From Gammaproteobacteria bacterium (GTDB lineage Bacteria > Pseudomonadota > Gammaproteobacteria > Pseudomonadales > Pseudohongiellaceae): a stretch of DNA of 64,000 nucleotides. The stretch is from the NCBI GenBank assembly GCA_029253585.1, contig JAQWZF010000023.1, forward strand, positions 279,849 through 343,848, read 5' to 3'. The position numbers and the translations under genes are program-made. This document shows, piece after piece, positions 28,659 to 37,517 of this stretch (position 1 is its first letter; every line of letters starts with the position of its first letter). Below the pieces are notes generated by a model. That model ran no database searches. It was not told the DNA's origin and saw nothing but the letters and a program-made list of their open reading frames with translations.

Positions 28659-29497
28659 TTAGAGCTGATTGACCTCATAGCCCTTTTGCGCGAGTAAATC
28701 CAGCAGTCCATTCTCACCCACAATATGCGCCGCACCTACGTGAACAAACTCGGTGTCAGCATTCTGTCGATCTGTGGAATCCACTTCAGGTTTCGCTGAT
28801 ACAAAAGCGCATCATAGAGCTCCGGCGCTTCGGCCATCATATCTTCCACAAACTACTCGGAAAGACCTGCCGCATCACCGGAACGCCAGACTCCTATCAT
28901 GCTTTCCATAGCGTCACCGGTCTCTTCGAGGCCTTTCAATGAAAGCAGAATGAATTCGCTTTCGTTGCCCTCTCCCATTGCCGAAATGAAGCCTATCTGT
29001 TCCTGAGCGGTCTCTAATTGTCCCTCTGCTTTTCCGTCTCCCAGTGACCGAGTGTGAAAAAATGCATCTACATCCTGAGGCGTAAAACCCATGCTCTGAA
29101 ATACCAATATCTGAAGCGTGCTCATCAAAAGGCCAAGTTAGAATTTCTCCAACATGGCGATAGGCAAGCCAGCCGTAGCCGTATAGGCCTCGTCTCTTAG
29201 AACTGTTCGCAGCGATCTCTCCCCACTAGAGGTTAGCTGCTGCAACATCTGAGCCTGTACAGACAAGACATTCATCGAACCGATGTCGGTTTTGAAGATC
29301 AGCTCCGAGCTGGCCTGATAGGCCTCCTCGAATTCGCCTGGCAAGGGATAGTCTCCCGGACGTAGCAGGTGTACCGTTCCACCAAGGTAAAGGATGTTAT
29401 CGGCCGAGCGCACTGACCAAACAGAGGTGTCTGCCAGCGCCTGGGATGTGCCTAGTAGTAGCACACAAACAAGAACAGCACAGGATCGAAGTTCCAT
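28659..29497 (-). pseudogene. TraB/GumN family gene with two stops and a frameshift
   Basis: A signal peptide from ATG 29497 (MELRSCAVLVCVLLLG, then ALA) leads the TraB/GumN core: WSVRSADNILYLGGTVHLLR and PLPGEFEEAYQ. In-frame TAA at 29138-29140 sits where relatives have lysine after the Phe. In-frame TAG lies at 28853-28855. A shift near 28760-28770 moves to the frame containing EFVHVGAAHIVGENGLLDLL and ending at TAA 28659. Three lesions leave no doubt that the gene is dead. The family's function in bacteria is uncertain (a distant protease-like fold). Confidence 0.82.
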
Positions 29498-29663
29498 TCT
29501 AATTAGATTTCCATTCTGGGCTCCTCGAAGCAAAATAATTCAACAACAGTGCCAGCCAATGACCAGGCTTTCTCTAGACTTGTTTTACACGACTACTCGT
29601 TAAAGGTAGCATGCCCGCAACATCCGTAAAAGCGAATCACTTCCACAAGCCGATAAAGTATTT

Positions 29664-30023
29664 ATGTCAAAACTAGTATTCAGGCTGCGCAACGTTCTCG
29701 AAGATGAAGCCCAAGACGTACGTGAAATTTTGGAGAATAATGGCATAGGCTATTTTGAAACCTCGGCCGGTAACTGGGGCATTTCCTTGCCTGCTATTTG
29801 GATAAACGAGACAGAAGAATTTGATCAGGCGCGCCAACTCATTGACGAGTATCAGCTTGAGCGCACAGAACGTTTGCGAAGAGAATATCAAGAAAAAAAG
29901 GCGAAGGGCGAAATAAAAACACTTTGGCATAGCCTCAAGGAAAGCCCGGTAAAGTTCATAGCCTTTACCACACTAATCGCGGCAGTACTCTATGTCTGGG
30001 CGCAGGCCTTCGTGTTATTTTGA
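29664..30023 (+). CDS. DUF6164 family membrane-anchored protein
   Basis: A 119-aa protein that begins with a ferredoxin-like putative signal-transducing domain (FRLRNVLEDEAQDVREILEN, WGISLPAIWI). A charged helix (LERTERLRREYQEKK) follows, then one C-terminal transmembrane segment at about 97-115. The architecture and motifs match DUF6164. Function unknown. It is intact although flanked by broken genes on both sides. Confidence 0.75.
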   Translation: MSKLVFRLRNVLEDEAQDVREILENNGIGYFETSAGNWGISLPAIWINETEEFDQARQLIDEYQLERTERLRREYQEKKAKGEIKTLWHSLKESPVKFIAFTTLIAAVLYVWAQAFVLF

Positions 30024-30155
30024 GCTATTGCGGTATTTGGCTGAGAGTTATCTTGCTCAGGGCTAGGCGAGATTTCCATACTCATCAAGCTCGGCGCTTT
30101 TACAAAGCTGAGATGTGACGTCTGTATCGAAATCGAGATCATCCTCTGGAGGCGA

Positions 30156-30436
30156 TCAAATATCTTCGCAACTCTCGATGAATTCCAGGCCAATGTTTCG
30201 TTTGTCGACACGCGTAACTTGCACGGGTAATGCGGGCATTGATTCGTCCCAACCCTCACCACGAATTTTGACATCCAGCTCCATCATGACAAAGAACTTC
30301 AGATCTTCGTCCAACTTGATCGATACGCCACTTACAGACATATCCTGAATATCGCAGGTAGTCGTGCCTAGTAGTGGATGGCTAAGGCTAGCCAAAAATC
30401 CACCTCCACCAGTTTATGTCGTCTTCTTTTCCTCAT
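30156..30436 (-). pseudogene. PilZ domain protein, frameshifted at a T run
   Basis: From ATG 30436 the frame gives the c-di-GMP-binding RxxxR start (MRKRRRHKLVEVDF). It then leaves frame at a run of five T on the coding strand (30394-30398). The following frame carries the rest of a PilZ barrel: TCDIQDMSVSGVSIKLDE with the D/NxSxxG motif, then LPVQVTRVDKRNIGLEF. One extra T restores one protein of about 93 aa. As read, the arginines and the DxSxxG motif are on separate frames, so c-di-GMP binding is lost. Confidence 0.7.
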
Positions 30437-30738
30437 AGCCTCATACTCGTGTTACATACTTTAGTACGATTTCTCAGTACTGATTGTAATTTACCTGTGA
30501 AGGCAATTGAATTCGCGGTTCTTGATTAAAAATCCAACTATGTAATCTGGCGCGCAACTCTACACACAATTCGCCTAAATTTCCTACTTACTCGAAAGGG
30601 GTTCTCAGCTTTCTGGAGCAGTTAAACCCTATGTAGGATATCGAGCCTTGCTCTAGCCATGAATTCCATGAGTCAGATCTAGGCAAAGACCGACCAACTT
30701 TTACTAGCCTGCCGCTTACCCTACAACTACTTCTGTGC

Positions 30739-30767
30739 TTTACAGTTCCGAGAATGTGTTATATAAA
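30739..30767 (+). promoter_or_regulatory. sigma70 promoter of the candidate small RNA
   Basis: TTTACA at 30739-30744 and TATAAA at 30762-30767 are separated by exactly 17 nt. Transcription would start near 30774. No protein gene follows on this strand before the terminator at 30977. Confidence 0.6.
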
Positions 30768-30773
30768 ATCATC

Positions 30774-31015
30774 AGGCATTTGTTAGTAGTTCTAACAGGG
30801 GGGATTTGCTAACAATACTTGGCTACCCTGGCATTAAAAGGAGGTGATCCCATCAATAGTCAATCTATTAAGGGAGCCTCCAGTTACTCTATCTAGGTTG
30901 TTTGCATAAGACTTACTCGGGTAATTGGAGGGGTTTCGCTGAAGCAATTCACGATTCCTTTGCTCCCATAAGTAGTAAATCCCGCTATCGCGTTCAGTGA
31001 TAGCGGGATTTTTTT
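30774..31015 (+). ncRNA. candidate structured small RNA, about 242 nt
   Basis: Bounded by a good promoter and a strong terminator, with no ATG in the region. Visible elements: a hairpin GTTAG-TAGTT-CTAAC at 30782-30796. A nested hairpin follows in which GGAGG (30840-30844) pairs CCTCC (30877-30881), CCC (30849-30851) pairs GGG (30872-30874), and AATAG (30855-30859) pairs CTATT (30865-30869). AAGGAGGTGATCC at 30838-30850 is exactly complementary to the 3' tail of 16S rRNA. I do not match it to 6S, tmRNA, RNase P, SRP, Csr/Rsm or a known riboswitch. The promoter-to-PilZ gap (30437-30738) shows nothing else. Confidence 0.5.
30977..31015 (+). terminator. rho-independent terminator
   Basis: AAATCCCGCTATC pairs perfectly with GATAGCGGGATTT around a 9-nt loop, followed by T residues to 31015 on the + strand. 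The convergent lhr gene stops 26 nt away, so the same hairpin may end lhr transcripts too. The T tract is longer on the + strand. Confidence 0.85.
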
Positions 31016-31040
31016 AAAGAACAGAGGTTTCCTCACTAAG

Positions 31041-34000
31041 CTATCGACTGCCCAAGTAACTACGCAGCGGTGGTGGAAAATTTTTCTTGATCAATGCCTG
31101 CCGCAAATTCCATTGCTCGGCCGGATCAACTTCCCTAAGAAAACTCACCTTATCTGATTCCAATACAGCTATCGGAATTCCATTCTCATAGAGCACTCGG
31201 TTCTTACTAAGCCTCGACAACTTCCGATTGGGCAGTAGTAGATTGAGAAGGTTGAGCGGATCGACAGCACTGAGACTGTAATAGTTTACTTTGCTCTCAT
31301 CGCTGCGCATCTTGAACTTGCGCAGAGCATCAACAGTCTCAGGGAAAGCAAACTGCTCACCACCAACTCCGGCTACAAAGCGACCACCGCGAATGCTCCC
31401 CCGCAATTCCATCTTACGCAGCGCTGCCAGCAATACTCTCCACGGTGGAGCAAACAGTTCTCTCTCTAATAGGCCGCGGAACAAGACTCCCCAACGCTGA
31501 AGATAAATGCCTATGAGACGCTCCAGTTGATCTGCATCGAGAACATCCCAATGCCAAGTGTTGCCTGTCGATAAACTTTGTCGATTATCCGTTTCCAGAA
31601 GACTCCACCTGCCAGCATCCTCGACACCGAACATAGCCTTGCGTCCACGCCTCTTATGCGTACTAGGCTTCTTTTTATTGGGAGTAAGCAAGGCGCGCAA
31701 GCCGGTAAAGCTATCACTGGTTATTCTGGCGCTCGAAACCAGTTCGGCGAGACCTTGTTCCAGCTGTGCTTTGAGCAGGCCAGTGCGCTGTTGAATCTGG
31801 TCGAAGAAGCTGGCGCCGTTACTGGCTAAATCCAATTCAATTCTCTTTGCCAGCTCACTGATAGGCGCAACATCTTCATTAGCCTGTGCCGCAGAAAGCG
31901 CCTTCCATATATCCAAGTTGGCGCGGCTGACAATTGATATAGGTGTTGACTTGATCGGGCCAGATGATTTCGAAGACTTTACCTCTTTGCGTAGCTGCAT
32001 ACGTAATGACGGATTCGGCAATGAGTAACGACCCCACACTATCCTGCCGCTGATACACATTACATCCAGCCAACTCGGGTCGTAGTTGGCGACCCTCACC
32101 GGATAGAGGTCTGCCTCCCAACTCGCAGCGGGTGCCGCTATGCCATCCAATAGCCCCAAGGTATTCTGCAGGCGCGTTTGCCCATCGAGCATCGGCTCTT
32201 TAGCCGTCGCCGTATCGATCGCAGGCTCTGTGACCGCAACCAATTGATGATTGTCGAATAAAAATTCAGTATAGGTTTGCAGTGATACTGGCTTAATACT
32301 TTTACGATGTGCATCGATGGTATAACGATGAATTCGCTGCAGTAGCCTTCGTTCACACCATTCAACAACCGTATCGCCAGTTGTCTTGTGCTTGCGAGCA
32401 GCCTGAGTAAATTGCCCCTGAAACGCGAAGCCTTCGACTTCCAGAGCCAGTAGTGCAAAATCTATTTCGCTAACATCGATAGCCAATTCCGTTGCCAATT
32501 GCTGCGACCGAATAGGCCCCAGGCATTCAAGCCTGGAGCGCACAATCTCACGCAGAGCATCCTGACGATCCCACTTCTTCTCAAGTATGAATGCGGGAAT
32601 CTCCGGCAACGCTTGTAGCGACTCTAGCTGAGGGTAGAGCGCCAGGAAACAGCCTAGCTTTTCAGTAGCGATCAACAACTCGTTTGGCAGCCCCGTTAGC
32701 TTGAGACTACGCCCGGCATCTAGCAATACCGCCTGCCATGTTTGATAGTTCGCGTTGGATTCGAATTCCTGCTTGCTCATGTAGGCGAGGCTGCAAAGAC
32801 CGTCATGAAACTCTTCGACATTATTGATGTAAGGCCATGCCTCATCTCTTACTCTTGCGATCGCCTCTTCGTCTAATAAACTAAAATCTTTTGCCTCGCC
32901 CGGGTCTGCCCAACTCCTATTACGAATCGCATTGGTGCGTCGCTCCTCAAAGGGCGCGTCATCGAGGAAGGCATAGGGCCTAGCGTTGATTATTTCTTGC
33001 GCAAACGGAGAGGGCTCGCGCAGGTCTTTTGCGATCAGCGTCAATTTATCTTGTTCAATATCGGATATTAGTTCCGTGAGCTCTTCAATATCCATGGCCT
33101 CTGTTAAACAGTCATGAATTGTCTGATTAACAAGAGGGTGATCTGGCACATCGCGTCGACCCGTAATGTTTTCGGCGCAGGCAATCTGATCCGGAAAAAC
33201 ATGCGCCACGAGATCTTCTGCATCCATACGCTGAAACTGCGGAGGTACACGCTTGCCATTGCGATTACGCTGTATCGCGAGAGAGCGCGTCGCATTCCAA
33301 CGCCATCGAACTTCAAACATTGGTGCATCGAGTAAGGCCTGAATCAATACGTCTCTTACCGTTGCAGATTGCAGATACTTAAATACATCGTCCAGTGGAA
33401 AGCTATGAATAGACCCCAGGGAAATCACAATACTGTCTTCGTTGGCCGCTGCCTGTAGTTCGAAGTTAAATGATTTACAGAAACGCTTTCGAAGTGCCAA
33501 ACCCCAACCACGATTAATTCGACTTCCAAATGGCGAGTGGATGACAACATGCATATCACCCACCTCATCGAAGAAACGCTCCATCACTATGGAGGTGCGG
33601 GTGGGCATCTCACCTAGAGCATTCATCCCGGTCTCCAGATACTCCACCAATTGCGTGGCTCCCTCACGCGGCAGCCCCGCGCTATTTACCAGCCACTGTA
33701 CGGCGGCATTCGCGGAGTCGTTGATGAGAAGATCAGCGATTCTCTGGCGCAGTGCCGAAACGGCCTCGGACAGCTCCCGTGTTCGACCAAGGCCTTCGCC
33801 AAACCAAAAAGGTATCGTGGGCTGCACGCCCTGTGCATCACGCACTCGAACCTTAAGCCCATCCACGCGCAACATCTGCCAACTGTGTGTACCAAGTGTA
33901 AAGACATCCCCAGGCAACGCCTCTAGTGCGAAGTCTTCGTTCAAGCTGCCTACGACAATATCTTCAGGGTCCAGCACAACCTGATAGTCGAACATGTCTG

Positions 34001-35558
34001 GGATGGCGCCCCCGTTAGTAAGCGCAACCAGATTTGCTCCTCGCCTCGCACGCAGTCGATTATTGATAGCATCATGATGCAAGTGCGTACCGCGACGCCC
34101 TCGCCTGCTGGTGTAACCCTCTGCCAGCATTCCTACGATGGTATCGAACTCCTCTCGCTGCAAGTTGCGATAAGAATAGGCATTGCGAAAAAGGTCGTAT
34201 AGCTCATCCACACTCCAGCCACCCTCTTGCTGATCGAATAATTCACCGGTTTGACCGGCTGAATCATGGGTCTGCGAAGAGACTTCGGCAACGATCTGCT
34301 GGGAGAGAATATCCAATGGCTTCTCGGGCATCACGATGCAATCCAACCCGCCTACGCGAATGCTGTGCACAAGAGCAGCACTCTCAACTAAGTCATCGCG
34401 GGTTAGCGGAAAAAGAATACCTTTAGGCGTGCCGTGGATGGAGTGGCCACTGCGGCCAACACGCTGCAAGAACGTCGCAATGCTTTTCGGTGACGAAAAC
34501 TGAACCACAAGATCGACTGAGCCAATGTCGATACCCAATTCCATGGAAGCGGTCGCCACCAATACTTTTAACTGCCCCGCTTTTAGACGTTGCTCGGCAT
34601 CGAAGCGTAGCTCCTTGCTCATGCTGCCGTGATGAGAACAAACCGCATCTTCACCAAGGCGCTCCGAAAGCGCCAATGCCAGTCGTTCCGATAGCCTTCT
34701 CGTATTGACAAAAACAAGTGTAGTTTCATGCTCTGTGATTAATTCAACCAGACGCTTGTAGAGCTCTTCCCAGACTTCGTTGCTCATCAATGCGCTAAGT
34801 GGCGAACTCGGTACTTCGAGACGAATGTCCAGGGCTCGACGAAAACCGGCATCCACTATCTCGCAGTCTACTTTTTCATCGCTGCAGTTACTATTTCCAA
34901 CCAGGTATTTGGCAACCATCTCGATTGGCCGCTGGGTCGCAGAAAGACCAATGCGCTGCAACTGCTGCCCTGAGTTTTGCAGGACCAGCCTTTGCAGCCT
35001 CTCGATCGATAAGGCCAGATGCGAGCCGCGCTTGTCCCCCAGCATGGCGTGTATCTCATCCACAATCAGAGAAGAAACATTAGCCAGCATCGCGCGACCG
35101 CTCGCACTGGTCAAAAGCAGATAGAGCGACTCCGGCGTGGTAACTAGAATATGCGGAGGCTTCTTCGCCATCTTTTGCCGCTCGCTGGCAGGCGTATCGC
35201 CGGTGCGAACCGCGATGGTGATATCTACCGGCGCCTGACCACTTCGCTTCAAGTTAGCCGCGATGCCCGCAAGCGGCGTTTCCAGGTTCTTGTGAATATC
35301 GTTACTCAAGGCTTTCAAGGGGGACACATAGAGGATCTGAACGCCAGGGCTCAACTGCCGTTTCAGGCCACGCTGCAATATTTCATCAATTGCCGCATAG
35401 AATGCAGCCAAGGTCTTGCCGCTGCCGGTCGGTGCCGAGATGAGCGTGTGCCGACCAGACCTGATCGCCTGCCAGGCTTGGGCCTGTGCTTCGGTTGGCA
35501 CACCAAACTGGTCTGTAAACCAATCGCGGGAGGCTGGATGAAATTGCGTCAATACCAT
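31041..35558 (-). CDS. lhr: Lhr-type large DEAD/DEAH-box helicase
   Basis: ATP-dependent 3'-5' DNA/RNA helicase linked to DNA repair. The N-terminal half holds Walker A (SAPTGSGKTLAAFY), DEIH box (SLIVDEIHAMLGD), SATQRP, VNTRRLSERLA and motif VI QRVGRSGH. The winged-helix and Lhr-core domains follow. The C-terminal 600 residues form the long Lhr-specific tail, including FRGLLERELFAPPWRVLL. It has 1505 aa, the full-length gammaproteobacterial size. It runs convergent to the small RNA candidate. Confidence 0.93.
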   Translation of the reverse strand: MVLTQFHPASRDWFTDQFGVPTEAQAQAWQAIRSGRHTLISAPTGSGKTLAAFYAAIDEILQRGLKRQLSPGVQILYVSPLKALSNDIHKNLETPLAGIAANLKRSGQAPVDITIAVRTGDTPASERQKMAKKPPHILVTTPESLYLLLTSASGRAMLANVSSLIVDEIHAMLGDKRGSHLALSIERLQRLVLQNSGQQLQRIGLSATQRPIEMVAKYLVGNSNCSDEKVDCEIVDAGFRRALDIRLEVPSSPLSALMSNEVWEELYKRLVELITEHETTLVFVNTRRLSERLALALSERLGEDAVCSHHGSMSKELRFDAEQRLKAGQLKVLVATASMELGIDIGSVDLVVQFSSPKSIATFLQRVGRSGHSIHGTPKGILFPLTRDDLVESAALVHSIRVGGLDCIVMPEKPLDILSQQIVAEVSSQTHDSAGQTGELFDQQEGGWSVDELYDLFRNAYSYRNLQREEFDTIVGMLAEGYTSRRGRRGTHLHHDAINNRLRARRGANLVALTNGGAIPDMFDYQVVLDPEDIVVGSLNEDFALEALPGDVFTLGTHSWQMLRVDGLKVRVRDAQGVQPTIPFWFGEGLGRTRELSEAVSALRQRIADLLINDSANAAVQWLVNSAGLPREGATQLVEYLETGMNALGEMPTRTSIVMERFFDEVGDMHVVIHSPFGSRINRGWGLALRKRFCKSFNFELQAAANEDSIVISLGSIHSFPLDDVFKYLQSATVRDVLIQALLDAPMFEVRWRWNATRSLAIQRNRNGKRVPPQFQRMDAEDLVAHVFPDQIACAENITGRRDVPDHPLVNQTIHDCLTEAMDIEELTELISDIEQDKLTLIAKDLREPSPFAQEIINARPYAFLDDAPFEERRTNAIRNRSWADPGEAKDFSLLDEEAIARVRDEAWPYINNVEEFHDGLCSLAYMSKQEFESNANYQTWQAVLLDAGRSLKLTGLPNELLIATEKLGCFLALYPQLESLQALPEIPAFILEKKWDRQDALREIVRSRLECLGPIRSQQLATELAIDVSEIDFALLALEVEGFAFQGQFTQAARKHKTTGDTVVEWCERRLLQRIHRYTIDAHRKSIKPVSLQTYTEFLFDNHQLVAVTEPAIDTATAKEPMLDGQTRLQNTLGLLDGIAAPAASWEADLYPVRVANYDPSWLDVMCISGRIVWGRYSLPNPSLRMQLRKEVKSSKSSGPIKSTPISIVSRANLDIWKALSAAQANEDVAPISELAKRIELDLASNGASFFDQIQQRTGLLKAQLEQGLAELVSSARITSDSFTGLRALLTPNKKKPSTHKRRGRKAMFGVEDAGRWSLLETDNRQSLSTGNTWHWDVLDADQLERLIGIYLQRWGVLFRGLLERELFAPPWRVLLAALRKMELRGSIRGGRFVAGVGGEQFAFPETVDALRKFKMRSDESKVNYYSLSAVDPLNLLNLLLPNRKLSRLSKNRVLYENGIPIAVLESDKVSFLREVDPAEQWNLRQALIKKNFPPPLRSYLGSR

Positions 35559-35711
35559 GATCTAGTTAGCTCAGGATTTCACTGTACGGGCATACAGGTT
35601 AGTGAAGAGGCCGCGCGTTTGCAATAGTTGCGCAGGGGGCGGATGCTGGCAGCACACGCAAAGCAGTTGCCACCACTGAACTGCCCAGCAGGATAAGCCA
35701 GCGCAAGCCAA

Positions 35712-35741
35712 TTGACATGCTTGGAACTCATGGGCTAGTTT
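35712..35741 (+). promoter_or_regulatory. possible lepB promoter
   Basis: Perfect -35 TTGACA at 35712-35717 and a weak -10 TAGTTT at 35736-35741, spaced 18 nt, upstream of the lepB ATG. Confidence 0.45.
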
Positions 35742-35762
35742 AGCGCTCCATAAGGTGCATAA

Positions 35763-36470
35763 ATGATGAAAGATTTACAGCCCGGCAGTATTTCCGAGCG
35801 TCTCGGCAGCAATCTCAGCCTGTTTTGGAAGGAAAATAAGCAATTCTTCCTGTTACTGTCCTGTATTGTCTTCTTTAAGAGCGCAATCGCGGATTTGAGC
35901 TCTATCTCCGGAGCGTCCATGCAACCCACTTTGTTAGATGGAGACAAGGTCTGGGTAAACAAGCTCGCCTATGACGTGAAGATCCCGTTTACCGAGATTT
36001 CCCTGGCGGAACTGTCCGACCCTAACCGGGGCGATGTTGTAATCATCGACTCCAAGAAAGCAGACAAACGCTTGGTTAAGCGCATCGTCGGAGTTCCTGG
36101 CGACACCGTATATATGCAGAATAATGCTCTGGTTATCAACGGGGAAGCCGCAAACTATGAGGTCCTATCCAGAGATGACGACGCCATAATCATCCTCGAG
36201 GAACTCCCTGATAAGTCACACCAGGCACGCTTGTCGAACCGTTTTGTAAGCCGCACCGCGCGCAGCTATGGGCCTTCCGTGGTGCCTGAGGGCCAATATT
36301 TCGTTCTGGGAGACAACCGCGACAATAGCGCAGACAGCCGCGTCTATAGCTTCGTACCGCGAGAAGAGATCATCGGCCGCTCCAATTCAGTGGTATTCTC
36401 TCTCGACAGTGACAACAGCTACATGCCCCGTGGCAAGCGCTTTCTAGCAGAAATCGACCACATCCAGTAA
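35763..36470 (+). CDS. lepB: signal peptidase I
   Basis: Inner-membrane serine protease that removes signal peptides from exported proteins. One transmembrane helix (about 27-44) precedes box B SGASMQPT with nucleophile Ser about 52. The general base Lys about 106 lies in RLVKRIVGVPGD. Box E LGDNRDNSADSR is complete. It has 235 aa, shorter than E. coli LepB because it has one rather than two membrane helices. ATG 35766 is an alternative start. It may be a second, non-essential paralogue, since it is not linked to lepA or rnc. Confidence 0.9.
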   Translation: MMKDLQPGSISERLGSNLSLFWKENKQFFLLLSCIVFFKSAIADLSSISGASMQPTLLDGDKVWVNKLAYDVKIPFTEISLAELSDPNRGDVVIIDSKKADKRLVKRIVGVPGDTVYMQNNALVINGEAANYEVLSRDDDAIIILEELPDKSHQARLSNRFVSRTARSYGPSVVPEGQYFVLGDNRDNSADSRVYSFVPREEIIGRSNSVVFSLDSDNSYMPRGKRFLAEIDHIQ

Positions 36471-36688
36471 TTGATAACACAGGTCTGTGTCGCTGTACTT
36501 ACGGGGATACAGGCAGTTTTTCGATCGATTGGGCATGCGGGTCGCCCTAATGCCGGCGCAGATCGAAGTATTTTACCAATCTTGCAATAAAACCGTCCCT
36601 GATCGGGTATTGTTAGTAATGCTTTGATTCGTGGCGTCAGCGCGCTTCGAAGCAGAAACTTTCGATTGATAGAAAAAATGAGGTAAAC

Positions 36689-37276
36689 ATGATCGCGAAA
36701 ACTCAACACCGCGTCGGAATACTGGGCAAGATACTGCTTGGCCTGATGCTGTTTGGGAGTTTCCAGATTTCACTGGCACAGGATTTCGTCTGGGCTCCAG
36801 ACTTCCCCGTGGGTGCATCGATTCCGAAAATCTCAGCACAGGATCAAGATGGCAATCTTCAAACATTCGATGACTTGAAAGGCGAGAAGGGCATGCTCTT
36901 CATGATGAGCCGCTCGTTTGACTGGTGACCCTACTGTAAAGCTCAGCTCGTGCAGCTGACCGAAATCAGTGATCAGATCGAAGCAATGGGAATCAGTGTT
37001 GTAGCATTAACCTACGATTCCGTAGAGTTATTAAAAACCGTGCAGGAAGATCAGGACATACAGTTCACCCTGCTCCATGACGAAGATGTTAGCCATGTGA
37101 ACGCCTTCGGTGTTCGCAATTTGGACTACGAGCCAGGGCACCGAGTATACGGTATACCGTATCCCGGGATTTTTCTGGTCGATCCAAACGGCGTTATCAA
37201 GGCCAAGTTTGCCGAAGAACGCTATCAGGACAGGCCTCCTTTCGAGGATGTTCTCGAGGCCGCCGCTCAACTGTAA
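36689..37276 (+). CDS. peroxiredoxin-like (AhpC/TSA) protein, probable selenoprotein with UxxC
   Basis: From ATG 36689 an N-terminal signal peptide (ILLGLMLFGSFQISLA) leads a thioredoxin-fold redoxin domain. In the frame the codons Asp-Trp-TGA-Pro-Tyr-Cys-Lys stand where relatives have DWCPYCK. TGA 36926-36928 (codon 80) thus replaces the first redox cysteine, and Cys83 is kept. The frame then runs clean for 115 more codons (LVQLTEISDQIEAMGI, IPYPGIFLVDPNGVIKAKF) to TAA 37274-37276. A hairpin fits a bacterial SECIS and a terminator follows. Reading through as Sec gives a 195-aa periplasmic redox enzyme. The alternative is a nonsense mutation; selenocysteine machinery is not in the window. Confidence 0.72.
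36926..36959 (+). promoter_or_regulatory. candidate bacterial SECIS element after TGA
   Basis: UCAGCU (36943-36948) pairs perfectly with AGCUGA (36954-36959), closing a 5-nt loop CGUGC. Twenty nt separate the TGA from the loop, and G is the second loop base. Known bacterial SECIS elements have a short stem with a G in the first two loop positions at about 16-37 nt from the UGA. Confidence 0.65.
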
Positions 37277-37291
37277 GCGCTGTATCAAGAG

Positions 37292-37321
37292 GCAGGAAGT
37301 CGAGAGGCTTCCTGCTTTTTT
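37292..37321 (+). terminator. rho-independent terminator after the selenoprotein-like gene
   Basis: GCAGGAAG (37292-37299) pairs with CTTCCTGC (37308-37315) over an 8-nt loop, followed by six T. It ends the transcript of the peroxiredoxin-like gene 15 nt after its stop. Confidence 0.85.
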
Positions 37322-37517
37322 ATTTCCAGCGATCCTGAGCAAAGCGACGCCAGCGCGTGACTGCAGGACTACAGAAGGATTTGTGGCCCCCATTAAGCGT
37401 TTTCCCTTTGGCTGCATCAAGTGCAATAATCCACCCCCAGCATCTACGCGCAAGGCATGACCCGATCCATAAGGGCCAAGCAAGAATAATTGAGCAGTAG
37501 TCTCAGCAAATAGCCAA

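Noticed and set aside
30774..31015. CsrB/RsmZ-type CsrA-sequestering RNA
   Set aside because: GGA triplets occur, but the hairpin loops (TAGTT, TCAAT) do not present GGA, which those RNAs require.
30774..31015. 6S RNA
   Set aside because: The two ends do not pair along the length and no central bubble can be drawn.
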